From: an uncultured Lachnospiraceae bacterium
GTDB taxonomy: Bacteria > Bacillota > Clostridia > Lachnospirales > Lachnospiraceae
Direction: 5' to 3'
DNA: 64,000 bases
NCBI GenBank assembly: GCA_910579285.1
Contig: CAJTTT010000004.1
Coordinates: 56,020 to 120,019, forward strand
Positions within the stretch are counted from its first letter, which is position 1. Each line of letters opens with the position of its first letter. Both the position numbers and the translations under genes were made by a program. Positions 32,898-40,985 of the stretch are shown piece after piece. The notes below the pieces were generated by a model. It did not search any database. It was given only the letters and a program-made list of their open reading frames with translations, and was not told the DNA's origin.

Positions 32898-34224
32898 CTT
32901 CCAACTCTCCCATCAGATCATATTCATGGGAACCTGTAATCCTCACCCGCACAAAATCGCCGGTCATCAGTTCCCTTTCCGTCTGTACAAACAAATAGCC
33001 GTCCACATCCGGCGCGTCCTTGTATGTTCTCGCCACATAGACGTCCTCGTCCGCCACTTTGCCTTCAATCATTGCCTGCACAAGGCGTCCTTCCATATCG
33101 GCCGCTGCCTCGAAAGCAATCTCCTGCTGCAACCCCATCAGCGCATCACAGCGCGCCTGTTTCACCTCATCGGGAACCTGGTCCGGCATTTCCGCCGCAG
33201 GTGTATCCTCCTCCTGGGAATAGGCAAAAACGCCCAGACGGTCGAAAGCCGTCTCCTCCACAAACGCAAGCAGCGCCTCGTAATCCTCCTCCGTCTCCCC
33301 CGGAAAACCTGCAATCAACGTGGTTCTAAGGCAGATATCGGGGATTTCCAGCCGCAGTTTCTTGACTATCTCAGTCAGTTCCCTCTGATCCGTCCTCCGG
33401 CCCATGCGCTTTAACACGGTGTCCGAAGCGTGCTGAATCGGTATATCCAGATAATGGCAGATCTTCTCCTCTCTCTGGATGACCCGGATCAGCGCATCGT
33501 CTATCTCCTCAGGATAACAGTACAGAATCCTGATCCATACAAGCCCCTCTATCCGGCACAGCTTTTCCAGAAGCTCCGGCAGCGCTTTATGTCCATAGAT
33601 ATCCTGTCCATATACCGTAGTCTCCTGCGCCACCAGAATCAGTTCCTTCACGCCCTGCTCTGAAAGCGTCTGCGCCTCCCGCAGCAGACTTTCCATCGGG
33701 ACGCTCCTGTACGGGCCGCGCACTTTCGGAATGATGCAGTATGTGCAGTGCTTGTCACAGCCTTCTGCTATCTTAAGATAAGCATAGTGACCGCCTGTGG
33801 TCAGAATGCGCTTCTGCCCGGTAAGCGGTTTTTCGTCAAGACTATGGTAGCAGTCCTCCGCTTTTCCCGCAAGGGCCGCATCCAGAACCGCCGGCAGCTC
33901 TTCAATGGCAGATGTGCCGATCACGGCATCCACTTCTTCGATTTCCGTACGGATTTCTTCCCGGTATCTCTGCGCCAGGCATCCCGTCACAACGAGCGCC
34001 TTTATCTGCCCGCTTTTCTTAAGTTCCGCCATCTCCAGAATGGTGTTGACGCTCTCCTCCTTGGCATCCCCGATGAAACAGCAGGTATTCACCACAATGG
34101 CGTCCGCCTCGTCTTCATCATCCGTAAAACACCAGCCGCGCTCCGCAAGCATGCCGAGCATCATCTCGGAATCCACCAGATTTTTATCACATCCCAGAGA
34201 CTGGAACAGTACCTTTTTTTCCAT
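32881..34224 (-). CDS. rimO: Ribosomal protein uS12 methylthiotransferase RimO
   Basis: The radical-SAM enzyme adds a methylthio group to an aspartate of ribosomal protein S12. The 447 residues contain the N-terminal UPF0004 domain with three cysteines (SLGCDKNLVDSEMM, NTCCFIGDAKEE, VTGCLAQRY), the radical-SAM motif C-x3-C-x2-C in CDKHCTYCIIPKVRG near residues 146-160, and a C-terminal TRAM domain. It sits between rpoZ and pgsA as in other Clostridia. Confidence 0.96.
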   Translation of the reverse strand: MEKKVLFQSLGCDKNLVDSEMMLGMLAERGWCFTDDEDEADAIVVNTCCFIGDAKEESVNTILEMAELKKSGQIKALVVTGCLAQRYREEIRTEIEEVDAVIGTSAIEELPAVLDAALAGKAEDCYHSLDEKPLTGQKRILTTGGHYAYLKIAEGCDKHCTYCIIPKVRGPYRSVPMESLLREAQTLSEQGVKELILVAQETTVYGQDIYGHKALPELLEKLCRIEGLVWIRILYCYPEEIDDALIRVIQREEKICHYLDIPIQHASDTVLKRMGRRTDQRELTEIVKKLRLEIPDICLRTTLIAGFPGETEEDYEALLAFVEETAFDRLGVFAYSQEEDTPAAEMPDQVPDEVKQARCDALMGLQQEIAFEAAADMEGRLVQAMIEGKVADEDVYVARTYKDAPDVDGYLFVQTERELMTGDFVRVRITGSHEYDLMGELEDESAE

Positions 34225-34238
34225 AGAATAAATACCCG

Positions 34239-34583
34239 TTACTCCCCGTCAGCGGCATCCGCCTCTGTTTCCGCCGCCTCTGCGCTCTCCTGTGCGCCTT
34301 CCGCCTCAGAAACTTCTGTTTCAGATTCCGCGGCATCTTCCGCCTCTTCCGCAAACTCATCCGTCAGAATCTGTATTTTGCCCTGATTCAGTTCCTCCAC
34401 AGCCACAGATAACGGTTTTTTGCCTCTGCCGTCCACCAGCTCTTCATCCCCGGCGATGATCTGTCTCGCCCTCTTGGAAGTGGCCATCACGATCGAATAG
34501 CGGCTGCTTACTACCGGGTCTTCCCCCTCTTCCACTCCGCTGTTTACTACATTAATTAAATCTGCATAAGATGGATGTAACAT
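34239..34583 (-). CDS. rpoZ: DNA-directed RNA polymerase subunit omega
   Basis: A 114-residue omega subunit that helps fold and assemble RNA polymerase. MLHPSYADLINVV and SSRYSIVMATSKRARQIIAG are family motifs; KKPLSVAVEELNQGKIQI completes the core by about residue 75. The rest is a very acidic Glu/Ala-rich tail of nearly 40 residues. The start at 34583 has GGAGG upstream and overlaps the gmk stop as TAATG, indicating translational coupling. The frame stays open further upstream inside gmk but has no omega residues there. Confidence 0.93.
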   Translation of the reverse strand: MLHPSYADLINVVNSGVEEGEDPVVSSRYSIVMATSKRARQIIAGDEELVDGRGKKPLSVAVEELNQGKIQILTDEFAEEAEDAAESETEVSEAEGAQESAEAAETEADAADGE

Positions 34584-35203
34584 TAATTCTCCTCCAATTC
34601 TCTTCTCATTTTCTTTATGAACGCTCCATTCCGCCCGGGCGCATGATGCGCTGCGGCGATAATTCCATGAAGTTCTTTCACACAAGTCTCTAAGTCATCG
34701 TTCACTACTATATAGTCGTATTCCTCAATGCCCTCGGCCTCTTTTGCCGCACGGCAGAGTCTCTTCTGGATGACCTCCTCCGTCTCCGTTCCCCGGCCAG
34801 AAAGCCTGCGGCGAAGCTCCGCAGCATCCGGCGTTGATACGAACAGCAAAAGCGCATCGGGATACTGCTCCTTAATCTTAAGCGCCCCCTGAATCTCAAT
34901 CTCCAGAATCACATCCCGGCCTTTTGCCAGTTCCTTCTCCACATAATCCCGGGGCGTTCCGTAATAATTGCCGCAGTATTCCGCATGTTCAATCAGCGCG
35001 TGATCCGCAATCCGCTTCTCAAACTGTTCCCTGGACAGGAAAAAATATTCCCTGCCGTCCTCCTCCCCCGGACGCGGCTTCCTGGTCGTAGCCGAGATTG
35101 ACAGCGCATAGCCGTCGTACTCCTCCACCAGCCGCTTCATCAAAGTACCTTTGCCTGCCCCCGAAAATCCAGAGACAACAATCAATATCCCTTCATTCCT
35201 CAT
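34583..35203 (-). CDS. gmk: Guanylate kinase
   Basis: The enzyme phosphorylates GMP to GDP with ATP. It has about 206 residues. The P-loop VVSGFSGAGKGTLMKRL is at the N-terminus; ISATTRKPRPGEEDGREYFFL is the GMP-binding region; LEIEIQGALKIK follows. The start is probably the ATG at 35203, which overlaps the remA stop and has GAGG upstream; an alternative ATG is at 35215. It is coupled to rpoZ downstream. Confidence 0.95.
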   Translation of the reverse strand: MRNEGILIVVSGFSGAGKGTLMKRLVEEYDGYALSISATTRKPRPGEEDGREYFFLSREQFEKRIADHALIEHAEYCGNYYGTPRDYVEKELAKGRDVILEIEIQGALKIKEQYPDALLLFVSTPDAAELRRRLSGRGTETEEVIQKRLCRAAKEAEGIEEYDYIVVNDDLETCVKELHGIIAAAHHAPGRNGAFIKKMRRELEEN

Positions 35204-35453
35204 CTGTCTGTCCATCCTCAGTCTGCGCCCTGCCTGATATGGTTTCCGGCAGAAGAGCCGAAAGCACGATCTGGCTGTTCTCCATCACCAGCACCGCCTT
35301 GGTCTTTCGCCCCTGCGTGGCGTCAATCGCCATTCCCGTCTCCTTCGCCTTCTGCACCATACGCTTCACCGGCGCGGAATCCGGACTGACAATGGCGATG
35401 ATCTTCCCCGTGTTAACCACATTGCCAAAGCCTATGTGAATCAGTTTACCCAT
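35193..35453 (-). CDS. remA: RemA family regulator (DUF370)
   Basis: An 86-residue protein of the RemA family. GKLIHIGFGNVVNTGKIIAI and SAPVKRMVQKAKETG are typical. In Bacillus RemA is a DNA-binding activator of biofilm matrix and osmoprotection genes. Its place between yicC and gmk is conserved. It is slightly extended at the C-terminus by an acidic tail (AQTEDGQTDEE) that overlaps gmk. Confidence 0.93.
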   Translation of the reverse strand: MGKLIHIGFGNVVNTGKIIAIVSPDSAPVKRMVQKAKETGMAIDATQGRKTKAVLVMENSQIVLSALLPETISGRAQTEDGQTDEE

Positions 35454-35463
35454 AGCAGCATTC

Positions 35464-36348
35464 CTATTCGATGTTTTGTATCTGTTCCCGGACCTTCTCG
35501 ATCTCTGTCTTCAATTCGATGGCTCTGTTCGATGTCTCCAGATCAGTTGTCTTTGAAAGAATCGTGTTGGCCTCCCGGTTCATCTCCTGCGCCAGAAAAT
35601 CCAGCTTGCGGCCAATGCTTCCGCCTTCCGTCAGATTTTCCTTCGTGGTATTGATGTGGCTCCGCAGGCGCACCAGTTCCTCGTCCACGCAGACCTTATC
35701 CGCAAAGATGGTCACCTCCGTCAGCAGTCTGGACTCATCAACCTGACTGTCCTCCAGAAGCTCCTTCACCTTATCCCGGAGCCTCTGCCTGTACTCCGCC
35801 ACAATCTGCGGCGCACGGTGCTCGATAAATTCCACATTGGCCAGCATGGCGTTCAGCTTCGCAAGCAGATCATCGCGGATGTTTTCACCCTCCTTGATCC
35901 TCGTTTCCACAAAGGCTTCCGCCGCACCGCGCACAGCCTTCTCCAGGAACTGCCACAACTCCTTCTCATCGACATTCTGTTCTTCCATAGTCAGCACTTC
36001 CGGGTATCGGGAAAGGGTGGATACCCTCACATCGTTGTCCAGCGAAAAATCCTCCGACATCTGCCAGAGATATTTCATATATTCCGCCGCCAGCTCCCTG
36101 TTATACTTCACACAGAGATTAGACTCCGTCATATCCTCATAGGAAATGAAAAGATCCACCTTTCCCCTCTGGATATATTTTTTGAGTTCACTTCTGATAG
36201 CCGTCTCAAAAAAATTCAGTTTTTTGGGCATCTTAATGTTGACGTCCAGATATCTGTGGTTGACGGACTTCATCTCCACAGTGATCTTCCGCGCCCCCTC
36301 CATCACTTCACATCTTCCGAACCCGGTCATGCTTTTAATCATCGTCAT
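35464..36348 (-). CDS. yicC: YicC-family endoribonuclease
   Basis: A 294-residue YicC protein. The N-terminal MIKSMTGFGRCE and the C-terminal GGSIGRKLDFLAQEMNREAN followed by TILSKT are diagnostic. Members have been shown to have endoribonuclease activity in E. coli and Bacillus. The first ATG (36348) and the second (36342) are both possible starts. It heads the yicC-remA-gmk-rpoZ-rimO-pgsA-cinA series, with a strong promoter upstream and divergent rqcH. Confidence 0.93.
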   Translation of the reverse strand: MTMIKSMTGFGRCEVMEGARKITVEMKSVNHRYLDVNIKMPKKLNFFETAIRSELKKYIQRGKVDLFISYEDMTESNLCVKYNRELAAEYMKYLWQMSEDFSLDNDVRVSTLSRYPEVLTMEEQNVDEKELWQFLEKAVRGAAEAFVETRIKEGENIRDDLLAKLNAMLANVEFIEHRAPQIVAEYRQRLRDKVKELLEDSQVDESRLLTEVTIFADKVCVDEELVRLRSHINTTKENLTEGGSIGRKLDFLAQEMNREANTILSKTTDLETSNRAIELKTEIEKVREQIQNIE

Positions 36349-36404
36349 ATTCTTCTTCCCCCATAGTAAGCATACACGCGAAAAGACCCACGCATACAGC
36401 TTTT

Positions 36405-36433
36405 ATTATAGTAGAAAGAGAAAAAATAGTCAA
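36405..36433 (-). promoter_or_regulatory. Promoter of the yicC-remA-gmk-rpoZ operon
   Basis: TTGACT (36428-36433 on the minus strand) and TATAAT (36405-36410) are separated by 17 bp, about 55 bp upstream of the yicC start. Confidence 0.8.
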
Positions 36434-36489
36434 GAAAGAGAAACTTCGCATTCGAACCGCGGATGGCATGCCCAAAATACCCGCAGCGA

Positions 36490-36518
36490 TTGAAAAGAAC
36501 CGCCTTTTATGCTATAGT
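36490..36518 (+). promoter_or_regulatory. rqcH promoter
   Basis: TTGAAA (36490-36495) and TATAGT (36513-36518) are separated by 17 bp, 40 bp upstream of the rqcH start. It is divergent from the yicC promoter. Confidence 0.65.
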
Positions 36519-36557
36519 AAGGGGCGCACAGGAAAACAAGGAATCAGGGAGGAAATT

Positions 36558-38360
36558 ATGGCATTTGACGGCATCACTATAGCAAATATCACAAAAGAAC
36601 TGGCGGAAACGCTCACCGGCGGACGCATCTACAAAATCGCACAGCCGGAAAGCGACGAACTGCTTCTCACCATAAAAAATAACGGCAGTCAGTACCGTCT
36701 GCTGTTATCGGCGGACGCTTCCCTCCCCGTGGTCTATCTGACGGAAAATAACAAGCCCAGTCCCATGACCGCGCCCGGCTTTTGCATGCTGCTGCGCAAG
36801 CATCTCCAGAATGCCCGCATCACCGCCATATCCCAGCCGGGACTGGAGCGCGTTATCCATCTGCGCCTGGAACATCTGAACGAGCTGGGGGATCTATGCG
36901 AAAAGAAACTGATTGTTGAAATCATGGGCAAACACAGCAACCTGATCTTCTGCGACGACCAGGATCAGATCATCGACAGCATCAAACATATTTCCGGCAT
37001 GATCAGCTCCGTGCGGGAAGTGCTGCCCGGCCGCCCCTATTTTATCCCCCAGACCCAGAATAAGTGGAATCCCCTGCGGTTTTCCGGCCGCTACATGGAA
37101 GAATGCTCCTCCCTCTTTCTCAGAACTCAGGAGGACAGTGAGCCGTTGACTTATGTAAACTTCTGCGCCCATATGAAGGAAAAGCCCATGCCGCTCTACA
37201 AGGCGCTCTATACCACTTACACCGGGCTTTCCCCCATCATCGCCCAGGAGCTCTGCTACCGGGCAGGCATTGATGCGGACATGCCCGCCAACGTGCTGGA
37301 GGACGCTGCTCTGCGGGCAGTGTGTAAAACCATGACAGATATGATGGAACAGACCGCCGCCGGGAACTTTTCCCCTGTCATCATCTATGACGGCCGGGTA
37401 CCCGTAGAATATGCGGCGTTTCCCCTGACCCTCTACAGCGATAAAACCTCACAGGCCTTCTCCTCCGTCAGCAGCGTACTGGAACGCTACTATGCGGAGC
37501 GGAGCGTGGTGACCCGCATCCGTCAGAAATCCGTGGATCTGCGCAAGATCGTCCAGACTGCCCTGGAGCGCAATATCAAGAAATACGATTTACAGATGCG
37601 GCAGATGAAGGACACGGAGAAGAGGGACAAATACAAGGTCTACGGCGAACTGATCAACACCTACGGCTACAACGTAGCGCCGGAAGCCAAGTCGATGGAG
37701 GCATTAAACTACTATACCAACGAGACGATCACCATCCCGCTGGACAACACTCTGACGCCGCAGGAAAACGCGCAGAAATATTTCGATAAATATGGGAAAC
37801 TGAAGAGAACCAACGAAGCGCTCTCAGAGTTGACCATCCAAGTCAAAGAAGAGATCGAGCATCTGGAATCCATCCTTGCCGCGCTGGACATCGCCATGCA
37901 GGAGGAGGATCTGGTACAGATTCGCGAAGAGCTGATCGAGAGCGGCTATATCCGCAGAAAGGGCGGCTCCAAAAAGGTAAAAATCACCAGCAGACCCTTC
38001 CACTATGTGAGCAGCGACGGCTTTCATATCTATGTGGGAAAAAACAACTTCCAGAACGACGAGCTTACCTTTAAATTCGCCAACGGGGGCGACTGGTGGT
38101 TCCACGCCAAACAGATTCCCGGTTCCCATGTAGTCTTAAAGACAGAAGGAGCCGAGGTGCCGGACCGCACCTTCGAGGAGGCCGCAAGACTTGCCGCCTA
38201 CTATTCCAAGGGGCGCGAACAGGACAAGGTAGAAATCGACTATGTACAGAAGAAACATGTAAAGAAGCCCGCCGGAGCCAAACCGGGCTTTGTGGTGTAC
38301 TACACCAACTACTCTATGGCGATCGACTCCGACATCTCAGGTCTTTCTGAATTATCCTAA
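36558..38360 (+). CDS. rqcH: Ribosome quality control protein RqcH (NFACT family)
   Basis: RqcH binds stalled 50S subunits and adds C-terminal alanine tails that mark incomplete proteins for degradation; older annotations call it fibronectin-binding protein. The 600-residue protein shows the NFACT-N domain starting MAFDGITIANITKELAETL, a coiled coil in the middle (about 400-460), and the NFACT-R domain with GGDWWFHAKQIPGSHVVLK (about residues 511-529). The start at 36558 has GGAGG at good distance; the longer frame from 36468 runs over the promoter. It is the only plus-strand gene between 12188 and the window end. Confidence 0.95.
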   Translation: MAFDGITIANITKELAETLTGGRIYKIAQPESDELLLTIKNNGSQYRLLLSADASLPVVYLTENNKPSPMTAPGFCMLLRKHLQNARITAISQPGLERVIHLRLEHLNELGDLCEKKLIVEIMGKHSNLIFCDDQDQIIDSIKHISGMISSVREVLPGRPYFIPQTQNKWNPLRFSGRYMEECSSLFLRTQEDSEPLTYVNFCAHMKEKPMPLYKALYTTYTGLSPIIAQELCYRAGIDADMPANVLEDAALRAVCKTMTDMMEQTAAGNFSPVIIYDGRVPVEYAAFPLTLYSDKTSQAFSSVSSVLERYYAERSVVTRIRQKSVDLRKIVQTALERNIKKYDLQMRQMKDTEKRDKYKVYGELINTYGYNVAPEAKSMEALNYYTNETITIPLDNTLTPQENAQKYFDKYGKLKRTNEALSELTIQVKEEIEHLESILAALDIAMQEEDLVQIREELIESGYIRRKGGSKKVKITSRPFHYVSSDGFHIYVGKNNFQNDELTFKFANGGDWWFHAKQIPGSHVVLKTEGAEVPDRTFEEAARLAAYYSKGREQDKVEIDYVQKKHVKKPAGAKPGFVVYYTNYSMAIDSDISGLSELS

Positions 38361-38438
38361 AAGCCGTCCGCCGAACTCTTTCCGGCGGCTCACTCTGCAC
38401 GGTACAGTCTTCCGGCCTGCGGCCTCATCAGAGAGGCT

Positions 38439-39272
38439 TTAAGGCTGGCTTACCTGCACCTGACTGCCATCGGATATGGCTGTGACCGTCCCCTCATCCG
38501 TGTAATACGCCTCGCACCCATAATCACCCAGCAGCTCCACCGTCTCCTCCTCCACACGCAGACGCTCCGGGTCTGCGGTGAGGACGGCATAACGGGGCTT
38601 AGCCATCTCAAACAGTGTTTCCAGATTCTTTGTATAGTTCCCGTGGTGCGGCATCTTGATCAGATCGTACCGCTCCGCCGCCGCATCGGACAAAAGGAAC
38701 TCCCCCGTCCGCTGTTTTTTCGCATCTCCCATGAGCAGAAACCGATTCTCCCCATTCGTAACACACGTTATCAACGAGTAGTTGTTGTCATTCTCATAGA
38801 CGCTCTCCCGGGGCGCATCCACATAAAAGGCAATCCCCTCCAGTGTAAATGCATAAGCCCGCCGCAGCCTGCGGCTCTTTGTATCCGTCTCTTCCAACGC
38901 CCGCATCAATGCGAGGTATTCCTCCGAGTCTTCCTCGTAATCCGGCATCAGCACACAGCCCACCTCATACCGGGAAACCAGATCCGCCGCGCTGCCGATA
39001 TGGTCCTTATCGAAGTGGCTCAGAATCAGATATTCGATCCGCTTCTTCCCCTGTTCTTCCAGAAAGCTGCAGATCACCGCCGCATCGTCCGCATCCGCCG
39101 CATCGTTCACCACAACGCTCTCTCCCGCTTCTATCACGATACAGTCCGATTTGCCCGTATCCAGGAAGGTCATCTTCAGTAAATCGCCAGTTTCCTCTTC
39201 CCCCCCGCTGCAGCCTGTTGCAAAAAGCGCGAGGCACAGAAAAATTGTCAATAGCCAGTTCCTTTTTCTCAT
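38439..39272 (-). CDS. Metallo-beta-lactamase-fold lipoprotein, ComEC C-terminal-like
   Basis: A 277-residue protein with a lipoprotein signal peptide (MRKRNWLLTIFLCLALFATGC; lipidation predicted at Cys21, the last residue named). The rest is a metallo-beta-lactamase fold like the hydrolase domain of ComEC/Rec2: ILSHFDKDHIG with the HxDxDH set at residues 86-91, FLLMGDA, and KMPHHGNYT. ComEC domains of this kind are thought to act as nucleases or phosphoesterases. Its start overlaps the flippase gene by ATGA, so it is co-translated with it. The substrate is unknown. Confidence 0.8.
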   Translation of the reverse strand: MRKRNWLLTIFLCLALFATGCSGGEEETGDLLKMTFLDTGKSDCIVIEAGESVVVNDAADADDAAVICSFLEEQGKKRIEYLILSHFDKDHIGSAADLVSRYEVGCVLMPDYEEDSEEYLALMRALEETDTKSRRLRRAYAFTLEGIAFYVDAPRESVYENDNNYSLITCVTNGENRFLLMGDAKKQRTGEFLLSDAAAERYDLIKMPHHGNYTKNLETLFEMAKPRYAVLTADPERLRVEEETVELLGDYGCEAYYTDEGTVTAISDGSQVQVSQP

Positions 39273-40981
39273 ATCGATGCCCGCCTCTTTCTCCGCCTTT
39301 TCTTTTTTCTCCTCTTCTTTTTCCTTTTTCCCGTTCCTTCCGGCTTATCTGATAACAAATGCAATTTTTCAGCAATATGCACAAGCGTGTACCCTCTGGG
39401 AAAAGCCTGCAGCTCCTCGCGGCTTACCCCTCCAACCAGAAGCAGCACCGCGCCGTATACGCACACCCCGATGCCGATGGCAGCTAACAGCACCAGCCGG
39501 CTCACAGGGATCAGCAGGATCAGTCCGTGATAAACGCCAAAAGCCGCTGCTCCCATGATGACCGCCGCAAAAAGCGGTTTCAAAAACAATTTAACCACAT
39601 CCACGCGGTATTCCAGATGCTTTCTCACGGACAGATGGTTTAAGACACACATTACCAAGGAATAGATGGCGTTTGCCGCCGCCAGCGCATATAATTCCAG
39701 ATCCGTGTAGAGCAGAAGCGCGATCAGACCCGCCACCTGGATCACCAGCGCCACCGCCGCATGTATGACCGGCGTATTGACTTTCCCTATGCCCTGTAAA
39801 ACCGCGTTGGTCAGCGTGGAAAGGCTGTAGAGCACCACAGTCACAGCCAGCGCCGCCAGCAGACCGGACGCAATATCGAGTGATTCCTTCTGGGGAAAGA
39901 TAAACTGCATGATAGGTTTGGGCAGTACGGCAATCCCCACCGCCGCTGGAATCGCGATCAGCATGGTCATCTGTATCGCCCGCGTGACCTGTTTTCTCGT
40001 CTGGGCGATTGTCCCCTTCACATAGGAGGCCGCCACGCCGGGTATGATGGCGGAAGACATGGCCGAGGCAATGGCAATCGGAATGTTTACCACCGCCACC
40101 GCCAGCCCCGAGAAGATGCCGTAATGATTGCTTGCCAGTATGGCGTCTACCTTCTTATAATCCATGATATGGGAGTAAATGGTCATATTGACCACTGTCG
40201 TACAGTTGTAGAAAAAGGTGCTCAAAATGAAGGGCGTGACAATCGTAAAGATCACCTTGAAAATCTCTCTGTAGCTCTCCTCATGCCAGGATTTATCGCG
40301 CTCCACCCGTCTTTTGAGCACGCTGCCGTTGAGACGGTACATGCCGAACATGAAAAGAAGGCCGGTCAGCACGCCCGCGCCGGTTCCCAGAGCCGACCCC
40401 GCCGAGCCATAGATGGCGCGCGTGGTAGCGTCCCCATCCACAACCAGCCCGATCAAAAGCTTCGCTGCCAATATACTGACCGCCGCGTTTAAAATCTGTT
40501 CAATGACCTGGGAGATGGAAGTGTGCACCATAGAACCGTGGGCCTGGAAAAACCCGCGCAGTACACCTAAGAATCCAGAAAAAAAGATAGTCGGCGACAG
40601 CACACGAAGCGCTATCACCGCATTCTGATTTTTCCCCACCAGAAAAGGCGCCCCCACGAAAGTCAAAACCGAGGCGGCGCCGCCTACCACCAGAACATAG
40701 AGAAGTGCACAGACAAAAACTCTCTGTGCATTCCGATATTCCTTGAACGCAAGCCGCTGGGCGATCACCTTGGAAATCGCCGAGGGGATGCTGTAGGAGG
40801 AAATCAATAATATAATTGTATAGATATTGATCGCCGCATTGTAATACCCGTTGCCCTCAATCCCGATGATGGAGAGGAGCGGGCTTCTGTATATCAGACC
40901 GATCACTTTGACGAGCATCCCGGCTGCCGCCAGAATGCCCGCCTGAAACACAAACGTGCTTTTTTTCTTCGGATCTTCCAT
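39269..40981 (-). CDS. MurJ/YtgP-like lipid II flippase
   Basis: A 570-residue membrane protein with about 14 membrane segments, of the YtgP/SpoVB branch of the MOP superfamily; Bacillus YtgP acts as a lipid II flippase (MurJ). VIGLIYRSPLLSIIGIEGNG near residues 28-47 and YSIPSAISKVIAQRLAFKEY are typical. The tail is unusual: after the last helices come some 20 residues that are almost all Lys and Arg (KRKKKRRKKKRRRKRR). The ATG at 40981 is preferred over a TTG at 40993 that overlaps glgA. It sits 4 bp after glgA and overlaps the lipoprotein gene. Confidence 0.87.
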   Translation of the reverse strand: MEDPKKKSTFVFQAGILAAAGMLVKVIGLIYRSPLLSIIGIEGNGYYNAAINIYTIILLISSYSIPSAISKVIAQRLAFKEYRNAQRVFVCALLYVLVVGGAASVLTFVGAPFLVGKNQNAVIALRVLSPTIFFSGFLGVLRGFFQAHGSMVHTSISQVIEQILNAAVSILAAKLLIGLVVDGDATTRAIYGSAGSALGTGAGVLTGLLFMFGMYRLNGSVLKRRVERDKSWHEESYREIFKVIFTIVTPFILSTFFYNCTTVVNMTIYSHIMDYKKVDAILASNHYGIFSGLAVAVVNIPIAIASAMSSAIIPGVAASYVKGTIAQTRKQVTRAIQMTMLIAIPAAVGIAVLPKPIMQFIFPQKESLDIASGLLAALAVTVVLYSLSTLTNAVLQGIGKVNTPVIHAAVALVIQVAGLIALLLYTDLELYALAAANAIYSLVMCVLNHLSVRKHLEYRVDVVKLFLKPLFAAVIMGAAAFGVYHGLILLIPVSRLVLLAAIGIGVCVYGAVLLLVGGVSREELQAFPRGYTLVHIAEKLHLLSDKPEGTGKRKKKRRKKKRRRKRRASI

Positions 40982-40985
40982 GTCC

